DNA of 64,000 nucleotides from NCBI RefSeq assembly GCF_002929335.1, contig NZ_PJIL01000001.1, forward strand, positions 248,001-312,000, in the 5' to 3' direction. The position numbers and the translations under genes were made by a program. Positions 1 to 8,936 of the stretch are shown piece by piece. The stretch is from Arthrobacter sp. Y81 (GTDB lineage Bacteria; Actinomycetota; Actinomycetes; Actinomycetales; Micrococcaceae). Each line of letters opens with the position of its first letter. Within the stretch, counting starts at the first letter, position 1. Under the pieces are notes generated by a model, which did not search any database, was not told the DNA's origin, and saw only the letters and a program-made list of their open reading frames with translations.

Positions 1-2
1 GT

Positions 3-794
<792 letters not shown>

Positions 795-820
795 GCCGAC
801 CGGCCTCGCCCGACTGTTGA

Positions 821-850
821 GGAGGTGGGGAGTTCTCCCCACCTCCTTTT
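821..850 (+). terminator. Rho-independent terminator after guaB
   Basis: A perfect 10-bp stem (GGAGGTGGGG / CCCCACCTCC) with a 6-base loop, followed directly by TTTT. It lies 26 bases after the guaB stop. Confidence 0.92.
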
Positions 851-907
851 GCGTCCCGCCCATGTACATTCGATGGAGTAACACTCGATCGAATATGGGG
901 GAACGGC

Positions 908-2254
908 ATGTCGGACGGGTTTCATGGCGCAGATGTCGCCCAGCTCAGGCAGTTGGCAGGTGCGATGCGTTCAGCAGGAACCACGTTGCAGACCCAGCTG
1001 AGCACTTTCAATGCCGGCGTCGCTGCCGCGCAGTGGCCGGGCCCGGATGCGGAGCTCTTCCGCCACGATTGGAAGACCAGCCACAGCCGGGTTCTCCGGG
1101 ACGCCGTGGTCTTTCTGAACAATGCTGCCGCCGAGCTGAGCAGGAACGCTAAAGAGCAGAATGCGGCAAGTTTGGCGGTGGGAGAACCAGTGTTCCCGCC
1201 GAACTCCGCCGGCGTGCACGTGTGGAAACCTGGGCCGCTGGATCTTCAGGGCAAATCCGCGGGGCAGATAAAAGACTGGTGGGCAGGGCTGACGGAGCGC
1301 GAGAGGCAGGACTTTATCCGTGACTACCCCGCTCAGGCAGGCAACACGAACGGCATTCCGTTTGATGCGAGAGTGGAAGCGAACCGCATCAATGCGCAAA
1401 ACCGGATCGATTGGCTCAACCAGAACGACCCCGAGCCGTTGTTCAACCCGCTGCTCATGGATGCGGGCTATCCGCAACGGTTCACCGCCCAACACGAAGC
1501 GTGGGAAAAGCGCCAGTCCTACCTGCAAAAAGTGGTGGACGGAGACATCAAGCTGGCCGCATACGACCCGGGCAGAAACTCCATAGTGGAGATGATCGGA
1601 GAATTCGACAGCGGCACGACCACCGCCGTGACGTACGTGCCGGGTACCTTGACGAACGAGGCCTCGTTCTACGGCGGGGGACCGCAGGGAGTCCCGAGCT
1701 ATCTCGTTGAGTCCGACGGGACTGGCGGAACGGTGGCCTTTGTCTACAAGGGGTCGGAGTTTCCTGACGGAAACTACGGTGAAGCGTTCCTGGTGGAAGC
1801 CAAGAGCGATCATTTCGTTGCCGACAAGTCTCCCGCTCTCCGGGACTTTCAGGCAGCCGTGGACTTGGAGAAGCCGGCATCCGCCCTGACCGCGGCCATG
1901 GGCCACAGCTGGGGGTTCCGGCTGATAGCGGGCTCGGAGAATGACGGGGCACGTTATGACAAGGTCATCGCCTTGTCCGGGGCTGCAATGCCACCCGGCT
2001 GGAACCCAAATCAGGGAACCGAATACTCCACCTTCACGTATCCGGACGGCCTGCTGACCGCGGAACTCAGCGGTGTCGTTGGTGAAAACTACCCTATGAA
2101 AGAACCGGCCTTTGACAAGCACATCTACGCCCCGCCCGGGGGCTTCGAATGGTCGGACGGCTTGAGCTTCGAGAACCACAGCCTCATTGCGACCACAGGT
2201 CCGGATAACGAGAAGGCGCTGGAAGATGTTGAAAAGGAAATTCGTGGTAAATAA
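908..2254 (+). CDS. Alpha/beta hydrolase with WXG100-like N-terminal domain
   Basis: A 448-aa protein of unknown substrate. The first ~90 residues are predicted helical and resemble WXG100/DUF1023-type N-termini (a W-P-G turn near residue 38 between two helices), which in actinobacteria often mark ESX-associated or cell-envelope proteins. The C-terminal half has a nucleophile elbow GHSWG near residue 333, then a KVIALSGAAMP strand-turn and a late ENHS segment that could supply the histidine, as expected for an alpha/beta hydrolase. No signal peptide is seen. The start is ATG after a GGGGGAA ribosome-binding site. The end overlaps the next gene, a lipoprotein, so the two are probably co-translated. 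The family assignment (DUF1023-like) rests on architecture and the elbow motif only. Confidence 0.7.
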   Translation: MSDGFHGADVAQLRQLAGAMRSAGTTLQTQLSTFNAGVAAAQWPGPDAELFRHDWKTSHSRVLRDAVVFLNNAAAELSRNAKEQNAASLAVGEPVFPPNSAGVHVWKPGPLDLQGKSAGQIKDWWAGLTERERQDFIRDYPAQAGNTNGIPFDARVEANRINAQNRIDWLNQNDPEPLFNPLLMDAGYPQRFTAQHEAWEKRQSYLQKVVDGDIKLAAYDPGRNSIVEMIGEFDSGTTTAVTYVPGTLTNEASFYGGGPQGVPSYLVESDGTGGTVAFVYKGSEFPDGNYGEAFLVEAKSDHFVADKSPALRDFQAAVDLEKPASALTAAMGHSWGFRLIAGSENDGARYDKVIALSGAAMPPGWNPNQGTEYSTFTYPDGLLTAELSGVVGENYPMKEPAFDKHIYAPPGGFEWSDGLSFENHSLIATTGPDNEKALEDVEKEIRGK

Positions 2255-2765
2255 CGGCAAAGCGCGCAGGACGGCATTGAACTGGCGCACGGCTGCAACT
2301 ATATTCCTGTCCCTCACGCTGGCAGCGTGCGGTCAGGCGGAGAGCGGAAAAACGATGACAACAACGACACTCGAATCAGCCAAATCAAAGGTCATTTCGC
2401 TGCAGCAGGAAATCACGGTGATGGTTCCGGAAGATCTGGTGATCTCGCGTTTTGCCAATGACGTGTCGAGCCTGATGCGTTGCGACGGTGAGCAAAAGAA
2501 GTGGACTGGAGCCGTCGAAATTGAGCTCGCCCCCGGCATCGACCGAGAAGTCTTCCTGGACAAGGTACGGGACTCGATTGCGGGCCGCGACGGGTGGAAG
2601 GTCTCCGACGACACGGATCAGGATGGAGGCCGCCGGGTGGACATACTCCATGACGACGGAACTCACCTGCTCGTTTCGTTCTACGATTCGCCTGAGACGC
2701 TGCGGGTGGCAGGCTTCAGCGCGTGTTTTGACCTTCCCGAATACGAGTACGGCGAAAAGTACTAG
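2226..2765 (+). CDS. Small lipoprotein of unknown function
   Basis: A 179-aa protein with a positively charged N-terminus, a hydrophobic stretch and a lipobox ending in LAAC (cysteine near residue 35), so it is probably anchored outside the membrane. The mature part is a small acidic alpha/beta domain with no motif I recognise; a general resemblance to actinobacterial Lpp-type lipoproteins is possible. I chose the ATG at 2226, inside the end of the preceding hydrolase gene (29-base overlap), because it gives a normal-length signal peptide; the frame is open further upstream to 2187. The overlap suggests that this lipoprotein and the WXG100-type hydrolase work together at the cell surface. Confidence 0.75.
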   Translation: MLKRKFVVNNGKARRTALNWRTAATIFLSLTLAACGQAESGKTMTTTTLESAKSKVISLQQEITVMVPEDLVISRFANDVSSLMRCDGEQKKWTGAVEIELAPGIDREVFLDKVRDSIAGRDGWKVSDDTDQDGGRRVDILHDDGTHLLVSFYDSPETLRVAGFSACFDLPEYEYGEKY

Positions 2766-2792
2766 CCGCACCACCCTTTCTGCGTGCGGAAC

Positions 2793-2798
2793 TAGGCT
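2793..2798 (+). promoter_or_regulatory. -10 box TAGGCT of leaderless ABC exporter gene
   Basis: TAGGCT is followed by six bases and then the ATG at 2805. No ribosome-binding site lies before the ATG, which fits a transcript starting at the start codon. Confidence 0.6.
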
Positions 2799-2804
2799 GT
2801 AGTC

Positions 2805-4652
2805 ATGCCCGAACCACGCCATCCCGCAGAACTTAGCCCCAAGCGGGATCCCAAGCGGAAACTCGCTGTGAGGCCCTACGCCCGGGCAGTGGCACAGGTG
2901 CTGCGGGTCAGCTTCCGTGCCTCGCCGGCCGCCGTCGTGATGAAGGTGGTCGGCTCGCTGATCTCCGCACTGCTGCCCCTGGTCACCACCTACTTTGCTG
3001 CGCTGACCACCACCGCCCTGGCCGCCGCCTATTCCGGTGATGCCGCTGCCGGCCAGCAGGCCATCATCTACGTGATCATCACGGCCGCCCTGGGCCTGTT
3101 CTGGGGCGCCTTCAGCAGTGTGGACCGCTACATCCAGCAGCTCATGAGCTTCAAGGTGGGGGCGATTGTCGGCGACCAAATGTACGAGCGGTTCCTTGCC
3201 CTCGAGTTCTGGCGCTACGACGACAAGGAGACGGTTGACCTCTACGACCGCGCCAAGAGGTTCTCCGATTCCTATGCCAGGGTCCTGGACCGGATCGCCG
3301 CGATCTTCACGCAACTGGTCTCCGTGATCCTGGCGGTCGGGGCGCTCCTGCTGGTGAGCTGGTGGATCGCCGTGATCGTCCTGGTGGCCATCGTCCCCAG
3401 CGTGTATCTGCAGTTCAAGCTGTCCCGGGAACAGATTGCCCACTGGAACACGCAGGTTGATTCACGCCGCCAGCGGCGGATGATCGAGACCAACCTGCTG
3501 CGTCCCCAGCACATTGCCGAGATGCGCCTGTACGGGATCGTCGGGCATCTCATGGAGCTGCGCTCCCGTCTCAGGGACGCCGATGAGAAAAGGCGGCTGG
3601 ATTTCCAAAAGCGCTACATCCCCAAGCAGCTCGCGGCGGACGCCCTGCAGTACGGGGCCGAGGTCGTTTCGCTGATCTGGGTGGTGGGCCAGATCATCGC
3701 CCGCGCGCAGCCTGTGGGGCAGTTCCTGTACGTCCAACAGATCGTCAGCAGGGCGCTGTCCACTGCCAACAACCTCGTCTCTTCGCTCAGCTCCATCGAC
3801 GAGGACCTGGCGAACCTCAAGGACTACGAGCTGTTCATGGCAATGCCGGTTCGCTCGGAGCATGCTCCGCCGCTGCTGCAGGCTCCGAAGACTGTGGAGC
3901 TGCGGGATATCCGTTTTACGTATACCGGCAGCGACATCGAGGTGATCCGTGGCATCACCATGACGATCCGCGAGGGCCAGCACATCGCCATCGTGGGGGA
4001 GAACGGCGCCGGGAAGTCCACGCTGATCCGAATTCTCGCGGGGCTCTACCGCCCCGATTCCGGGCAGGTGATGCTCGACGGCGTCGACCTCGCCGCCGTC
4101 GACGTCAAGTCCTGGCACCGCCATCTGGCGGTGCTGAGCCAGGAATTCCTCAAGTATGAGTTCGCCACGGCCGCGGAAAACATTCTTTTTGGCGATGTCG
4201 ATTCGCCGCGTGACGATGAGCGGATCCGCCGGTCGGCCTCCGACGCCGAGGCCCTCGAGTTCATCAACAAGCTGCCCAACGGCCTCGACAACCACGTCAG
4301 CAACTGGATGGAGGATCCGCGCGGCCGCAAGGGCAGCGGACTCAGCGGCGGCCAGTGGCAGCGGCTCGCGATGGCCCGGAACTTCTACCGGAACGCCACC
4401 TTCATGGTCATGGACGAGCCGACGTCGGCCATCGACGCCCTCGCCGAACACCGGATCTTCACCCGGCTCTTTGCCGACCGCAGCAGCACCATCATCGCCA
4501 TCAGCCACAGGCTCGCAACGATAGAGAAAGCCGACATTGTCTACATGCTCGAAGACGGGCAGATTGTGGAACAGGGGACCCACAAGGAGCTGGTGGCACT
4601 GGGTGGCCGCTACTTCCGGATGTTCGAATCCCAGCTGAGCCTCGACGCTTAG
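2805..4652 (+). CDS. ABC exporter, fused permease and ATPase
   Basis: A 615-aa half-transporter that would work as a homodimer in the membrane. Residues ~25-330 form the transmembrane domain (hydrophobic segments around 45-75, 85-105, 165-205 and 275-300). The ATPase domain has Walker A GENGAGKST at 398-406, the signature LSGGQWQR near 512, and Walker B with MVMDEPTSAID near 537, followed by the switch histidine in ISHRL. The substrate cannot be told; the family includes lipid, peptide and drug exporters. It is monocistronic, with a leaderless-type promoter. Its stop overlaps the stop of the convergent small membrane protein gene. Confidence 0.9.
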   Translation: MPEPRHPAELSPKRDPKRKLAVRPYARAVAQVLRVSFRASPAAVVMKVVGSLISALLPLVTTYFAALTTTALAAAYSGDAAAGQQAIIYVIITAALGLFWGAFSSVDRYIQQLMSFKVGAIVGDQMYERFLALEFWRYDDKETVDLYDRAKRFSDSYARVLDRIAAIFTQLVSVILAVGALLLVSWWIAVIVLVAIVPSVYLQFKLSREQIAHWNTQVDSRRQRRMIETNLLRPQHIAEMRLYGIVGHLMELRSRLRDADEKRRLDFQKRYIPKQLAADALQYGAEVVSLIWVVGQIIARAQPVGQFLYVQQIVSRALSTANNLVSSLSSIDEDLANLKDYELFMAMPVRSEHAPPLLQAPKTVELRDIRFTYTGSDIEVIRGITMTIREGQHIAIVGENGAGKSTLIRILAGLYRPDSGQVMLDGVDLAAVDVKSWHRHLAVLSQEFLKYEFATAAENILFGDVDSPRDDERIRRSASDAEALEFINKLPNGLDNHVSNWMEDPRGRKGSGLSGGQWQRLAMARNFYRNATFMVMDEPTSAIDALAEHRIFTRLFADRSSTIIAISHRLATIEKADIVYMLEDGQIVEQGTHKELVALGGRYFRMFESQLSLDA

Positions 4653-5086
4653 AGCGGGCCATAACTCGCGGTGCCGTATGGGTCGCGCCACGTGGCCAGG
4701 TCGTCTTCCACCGCCGTGCGTAGAACAGGGTTCGCCCGGACCCTTCGCCGGAAGGACTGACGGGCCCGGCCCAACACCACCGACGGGACGAAGATGCAGG
4801 TCACCAGGAGAATCACTATGAGGAGATAGGCGCCGATCACCGTGACGAGCGTAGTGGTTCCCCGGGAAGCGATCCCGGGCAAGGAGACGAACCCGCCACC
4901 CAGGGCCAGGACGGGGCCGCAGCCGATTGCGCTGCTCCAAGCTGCCGCCAGGGCGCCTTGGGCGTCGGCCAATTGCCGCAAACGGGAAGGGGCATTCGGT
5001 GGACTGATCCGGGCCAGTTCCGGGGAGATCCAGTAATCGAGGGGATGCGCGGGCTGGTCGGCCGCGAAGGGACTTGAAAATGTCAT
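4649..5086 (-). CDS. Small two-helix membrane protein, unknown function
   Basis: A 145-aa protein with a Pro/Asp-rich N-terminus (~45 aa), then two hydrophobic segments around residues 47-72 and 80-107, then a basic cytoplasmic-type segment (RARQSFRRRVR) and a short acidic tail. No family is recognised. Its ATG overlaps the TGA of a short upstream frame (ATGA), hinting at translational coupling. Its stop overlaps the stop of the ABC exporter gene tail to tail. Confidence 0.6.
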   Translation of the reverse strand: MTFSSPFAADQPAHPLDYWISPELARISPPNAPSRLRQLADAQGALAAAWSSAIGCGPVLALGGGFVSLPGIASRGTTTLVTVIGAYLLIVILLVTCIFVPSVVLGRARQSFRRRVRANPVLRTAVEDDLATWRDPYGTASYGPL

Positions 5087-5265
5087 GCCGGACTAGGAAC
5101 CCAGTCCCTCGCGCAACCGGTGATCCAGGTCTTCCGCAGAGAGGGGACTGGTACGCCCCAGCCACCGGGCGTACAACTCCTCCTGCCTTTAGGCATGAGG
5201 GTCACTAAAGCGACCACGACCGCCAGCATCGCAATCGGGGCTGCGGCGGCAACTCCGGGTGCCAT
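5083..5265 (-). CDS. Possible small membrane peptide upstream of 4649-5086
   Basis: A short frame of about 60 codons (a longer start at 5328 is possible) with one hydrophobic segment (MAPGVAAAAPIAMLAVVVAL). It ends in a TGA that overlaps the next ATG as ATGA. That overlap is the main reason to list it; there is no convincing ribosome-binding site and the C-terminal half has odd composition, so it may be a decayed or chance frame. The rest of 5266-5464 holds no gene that I can support. Confidence 0.28.
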   Translation of the reverse strand: MAPGVAAAAPIAMLAVVVALVTLMPKGRRSCTPGGWGVPVPSLRKTWITGCARDWVPSPA

Positions 5266-5464
5266 ACGAATTTGCTGGTGAGTGCGGGCAAAGTCTGTTG
5301 CCGGCCGCGGCGGCTTGCGCGAAAACAACGCCGTCGCGCGGGGATTCGTGCCGGCATGTATGCCCGCGGATTCCTCAGTTCAAACTATTTCATGAAGCCG
5401 GGCCCCGCGATGGGGACAGTCCCCTCGTGTACGCCGACGGCGTCGGGCGGCACCCTGCAGGCAG

Positions 5465-5503
5465 GGAACCGCCGGCCGCGCACCCTGCGCGGCCGGCGGT
5501 TCC
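5465..5503 (-). terminator. Long GC hairpin after the subtilisin-like gene
   Basis: A perfect 18-bp stem with loop CCC, 22 bases past the stop of the minus-strand protease gene. There is no T-tract, so it may act as a 3' stabiliser as much as a terminator. Confidence 0.6.
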
Positions 5504-5524
5504 GGGATTTCTCGCAGCCAGGAG

Positions 5525-7528
5525 CTAGGAGGTGGTCACGGAAGTGTCATCAAGGAAGAAGTACGTCGACAGCGATGAATCCTCGACGCCCAGGAAGCGC
5601 ACGGTCACGCTCTGGCCCTTGTAGGCGGAAAGGTCCAGCTGCTTCTGGACGTAGCCGGTGGACTCGTTGAGGTTGGAGTACGTGGCTAGCGTGGAGGTGG
5701 TGCCGCCGCTGATCACCTGGACTTTGAGGGTGTCGTAGGCGGAACTGGCAGTGGTTTCGTCAGACTGCACTTTCAGGTAGAAGGACAGCGAAGCGGCGGA
5801 CACGGCGGAGGGGACTGCAAAGGCCTGGTCGAGCTTGTAGGACGTTGCCTGGCCCCAGCCGTTCAGCCCGGCGAAACGGGTACCGGTCCGGGCATTGGTG
5901 CCGGTCTCAAACGTGTCGGCGTGATCGGACGTCCAGGAAACCGCGCCCGCTTCGAAGCCCGGGTTCAGCAGGAGATTGCCCGACGGCGGGGGAGTGGTCC
6001 CGCCCAGCAGGCCCATGGTCTTGGTGGCGTCCGACAGTCCCGCGCCGCAGCCCGTTGTGCAGCCGCCCGGCATGGCCCGCGTTCCCTGCTTGAGTGTGGA
6101 CTCAACCTGGGCCGGCGTGAGGGCGGAGGTCTTGGATTTCATCAGCGCCGCCAGGCCGGCCACGTGCGGGGCCGCCATGGACGTGCCCTGGTAGTTTGCG
6201 TAGCCTGCCGAAGCCGGTGTGGTGGTGCCCGTGTTGATGGTGGAGAGGATTCCGCCGCCGGCCACCCTGACGTCGCCGCCGGGAGCGGTCATGTCAACGG
6301 TGGCGCCGAAGTTGGAGTAGTAGGAGAGGCTGCCGCTCGGATTGCTGGCAGCCACGCTGACAACGCTTCCGCAGTTCGCCGGGCGGAAGCCGGAAGCATC
6401 CTGATTGCTGTTGCCGGCAGCGACAACCACTGTGGTGCCGCGGGAAACTGCGGAATCGATGGCTGCCTGGTATGTGCTGCCGCAGGCGCCTGATCCGCCC
6501 AGGCTCATGTTGATGACCTTGGCGGGATTGGCGTTGGCCGGGATGCCCGCGACGGTTCCGCCGGCTGACCAGATGATGGCATCGGCGATGTCGGACAGTG
6601 AGCCGCCGCACTTGGCGAGGACGCGGACCGGCACCACTTTGGCGTTGGGAGCGACGCCCGCCACTCCGGTGGCGTTCCCGGTGACGGCTGCAATCGTGCC
6701 CGCGACGTGTGTGCCGTGCCAGGAACTGTTGCCGGCTGTGGCCTGGCCGCACTCGCCGGCGGCGTACCAGTCGCCCTGGTCCTGCGCATTGGCGTCGCGG
6801 CCGTTGCCGTCGCGTGCGGCAGTGGCGTCCGAGACGAAGTCATAGCCGGGCAGCACGTTCGCGTCGAGGTCGGCGTGAGCCGTGATGCCTGTATCGATGA
6901 CGGCCACGGTGACGCCGGTACCGGTGGCGACGTCCCACGCGCCGGGGATCCGCATGCCGTTCGTGGCCGTGAAATCCCACTGTTCGCCGTAGCGCGGGTC
7001 GTTCGGCGTAAGCGCCACGGTCATGCGGGCGTCAGGTTCGACGGACTCGACCGACCCGGACGCTGCAATTTCAGTCATGAAGTCCTCGGCAGCCTGGCCG
7101 GAGAGGGCCTGATCCGCCTCAATCAGTGTTCCACCGGTTGCCAGCGTGCGGACCTCCTTCACGGCCACACCCTGTTCCTTGGCCGCCTTGCCCCACGCGT
7201 TGGCACGGCCGTTCGCTGTGGCGTTGGCCGCGCTCTCCTTGTAGTCCACGATGAACTTGGTATAGGCCTCGCCGGCGGTCACATCCTGCACCGTAGCAAC
7301 AGTGGCATTTTGCCCTGCAGTGGCGCGGCCGCCGGTTGCCGCGTCCCCGGCTTCAGTGGTGGCGAAGACCGGTGAACTGGCGAAGGCCAGCGTGCCGACT
7401 GCTGCGGCGAGCGACAGGGCCAATATGCGGTGGCGCCTGATTGATGCACTTCCTGCTCTTCTCAAAAGGATCTTCTTTCTCGGATCGGGCACACGGGTGG
7501 CCCTGATGATGGAGTGATGGATGGTCAC
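5525..7528 (-). CDS. Secreted subtilisin-like serine protease (S8)
   Basis: A 667-aa preproenzyme. A basic N-terminus and hydrophobic core (residues ~30-50) end in an Ala-X-Ala-like site near VFA-TT. Residues ~80-170 look like an inhibitor I9 propeptide. The catalytic triad is visible as Asp212 (VAVIDTG), His271 (HGTHVAG) and Ser450 (GTSMAAPH). After a TPPPSG linker near 515, a ~140-aa C-terminal beta-sandwich follows (pre-peptidase C-like or carbohydrate-binding type). The GTG at 7528 gives a long N-region; a TTG about 20 codons further in, after an AGAAAGAAG stretch, is an alternative start. It stands alone, divergent from guaB3, with a TTGACA/TGTCAA palindrome in the shared upstream region. 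Confidence 0.92.
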   Translation of the reverse strand: MTIHHSIIRATRVPDPRKKILLRRAGSASIRRHRILALSLAAAVGTLAFASSPVFATTEAGDAATGGRATAGQNATVATVQDVTAGEAYTKFIVDYKESAANATANGRANAWGKAAKEQGVAVKEVRTLATGGTLIEADQALSGQAAEDFMTEIAASGSVESVEPDARMTVALTPNDPRYGEQWDFTATNGMRIPGAWDVATGTGVTVAVIDTGITAHADLDANVLPGYDFVSDATAARDGNGRDANAQDQGDWYAAGECGQATAGNSSWHGTHVAGTIAAVTGNATGVAGVAPNAKVVPVRVLAKCGGSLSDIADAIIWSAGGTVAGIPANANPAKVINMSLGGSGACGSTYQAAIDSAVSRGTTVVVAAGNSNQDASGFRPANCGSVVSVAASNPSGSLSYYSNFGATVDMTAPGGDVRVAGGGILSTINTGTTTPASAGYANYQGTSMAAPHVAGLAALMKSKTSALTPAQVESTLKQGTRAMPGGCTTGCGAGLSDATKTMGLLGGTTPPPSGNLLLNPGFEAGAVSWTSDHADTFETGTNARTGTRFAGLNGWGQATSYKLDQAFAVPSAVSAASLSFYLKVQSDETTASSAYDTLKVQVISGGTTSTLATYSNLNESTGYVQKQLDLSAYKGQSVTVRFLGVEDSSLSTYFFLDDTSVTTS

Positions 7529-7588
7529 GTGGTGTATCAGGTGGTAACCGAGAGTAAACGTAAAGGTATTTTCATAACTTGTAAATGG

Positions 7589-7605
7589 TTGACAAATCCT
7601 GTCAA
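7589..7605. promoter_or_regulatory. TTGACA-N5-TGTCAA palindrome
   Basis: A perfect 6+5+6 palindrome between the divergent protease and guaB3 genes. On the minus strand one arm could be the -35 box of the protease gene with TACAAG at 7578-7583 as -10 (16-base spacer). It may instead be an operator. Confidence 0.4.
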
Positions 7606-7674
7606 TAAAGGGTTGACTATCAGTTTCCCCGGTGAGCCCGGGGGAGTCGCCCCGCCGTATCCCGCGTGGTCAAG

Positions 7675-7680
7675 TAAAGT
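7675..7680 (+). promoter_or_regulatory. -10 box TAAAGT of leaderless guaB3
   Basis: TAAAGT, six bases, then the GTG start at 7687; no ribosome-binding site. Confidence 0.6.
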
Positions 7681-7686
7681 GGTCAC

Positions 7687-8823
7687 GTGACTTATGAGAT
7701 TGAGATTGGCCGTGGCAAGCGTGGGCGTCGTGCCTACTCCCTGGATGACATCGCGATCGTCCCCAACCGTCGGACGCGTGATCCCAAGGACGTTTCGGTC
7801 TCGTGGCAGATAGATGCCTACAAGTTCGACATGCCTGTGATCGCCGCGCCCATGGACTCGGCGATGTCGCCCGAGACCGCCATTGCCCTGGGCCGCCTCG
7901 GCGGACTGGGCGTGCTGGACCTGGAGGGTCTCTGGACGCGGTACGAGGACCCGCAGTCCGTGCTCGACCAGATCGGAGCGCTGGAGGATGAAACCAACAG
8001 CCCCGCCGTCACCCGGCGCATGCAGGAGCTCTACCAGGCACCCATCCAGCCGGAACTGATTACGTCCCGCCTGGCCGAAATCCGGGCCGCAGGCGTGACC
8101 GTCGCCGGCTCGCTCACCCCGCAGCGCACCCAGGAGCACTACAAGACCGTCGTGGCCGCCGGTGTGGACATCTTCGTCATCAGGGGAACCACCGTCTCGG
8201 CCGAGCACGTCTCCAAGGACCACGAGCCGCTCAACCTGAAGCAGTTCATCTACGAGTTGGACGTCCCCGTGATTGTAGGCGGCGCTGCCGGCTACACTCC
8301 CGCCCTGCACCTCATGCGCACCGGCGCTGCCGGTGTTCTGGTGGGCTTCGGCGGCGGTGCCACCACCACAACCCGCCGTGCCCTCGGCATCCACTCGCCC
8401 ATGGCGTCGGCAATTTCCGACGTCGCCGCGGCCCGCCGCGATTACATGGACGAGTCCGGCGGCCGTTACGTTCACGTGATTGCCGACGGCGGTATGGGCT
8501 CCTCCGGTGACATCGTCAAGGCCATCGCCATGGGCGCAGACGCCGTGATGCTCGGCAGTGCACTGGCCAGGGCGGAAGAAGCGCCGGGCAAGGGCTGGCA
8601 CTGGGGCCAGGAGGCCCACCACCTGGAACTCCCGCGCGGCGACAGGGTCAACGTCGGCACGGTGGGCCCGCTCGAGGAGGTCCTCTTCGGCCCCGGCCAC
8701 CACACCAACGGAACGTCGAACCTGATCGGCGCCCTCCGCCGCTCCATGGCGACCACCGGCTATTCGGACCTGAAAGAATTCCAGCGGGTCGACGTCGTCG
8801 TGTCCCCGTACTCCGGAAACTGA
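7687..8823 (+). CDS. guaB3: GuaB3-type IMP dehydrogenase-related protein
   Basis: A 378-aa TIM-barrel protein of the IMPDH/GMP reductase superfamily without CBS domains. The N-terminus (RAYSLDDIAIVP) and the ADGGMGSSGDIVKA phosphate-binding region match the GuaB3 group found across actinobacteria beside guaA/guaB. The loop that carries the catalytic cysteine in IMPDH (GSICTTR in guaB of this window) reads GGGATTTTR here, with Thr227 at the cysteine position, and the whole protein has no cysteine. It therefore cannot use the covalent thioimidate chemistry of IMPDH. A GMP-reductase-like or regulatory role is possible but not shown by the sequence. The start is a GTG directly after a -10 box. 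Confidence 0.9.
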   Translation: MTYEIEIGRGKRGRRAYSLDDIAIVPNRRTRDPKDVSVSWQIDAYKFDMPVIAAPMDSAMSPETAIALGRLGGLGVLDLEGLWTRYEDPQSVLDQIGALEDETNSPAVTRRMQELYQAPIQPELITSRLAEIRAAGVTVAGSLTPQRTQEHYKTVVAAGVDIFVIRGTTVSAEHVSKDHEPLNLKQFIYELDVPVIVGGAAGYTPALHLMRTGAAGVLVGFGGGATTTTRRALGIHSPMASAISDVAAARRDYMDESGGRYVHVIADGGMGSSGDIVKAIAMGADAVMLGSALARAEEAPGKGWHWGQEAHHLELPRGDRVNVGTVGPLEEVLFGPGHHTNGTSNLIGALRRSMATTGYSDLKEFQRVDVVVSPYSGN

Positions 8824-8936
8824 CGCTCATGCCGGTCCCGGGCTGTCCCGGGACCGGCTGCAAATGAGCCCTGCCCATCCGCATGCCTAGGAAGTAGTCT
8901 GTGAACTACGAGGTTTGATGCGGATGGAGGCTTGAA

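Noticed and set aside
971..2317. Minus-strand frame of 448 codons
   Set aside because: Mirror of the WXG100-type hydrolase gene; no recognisable domain.
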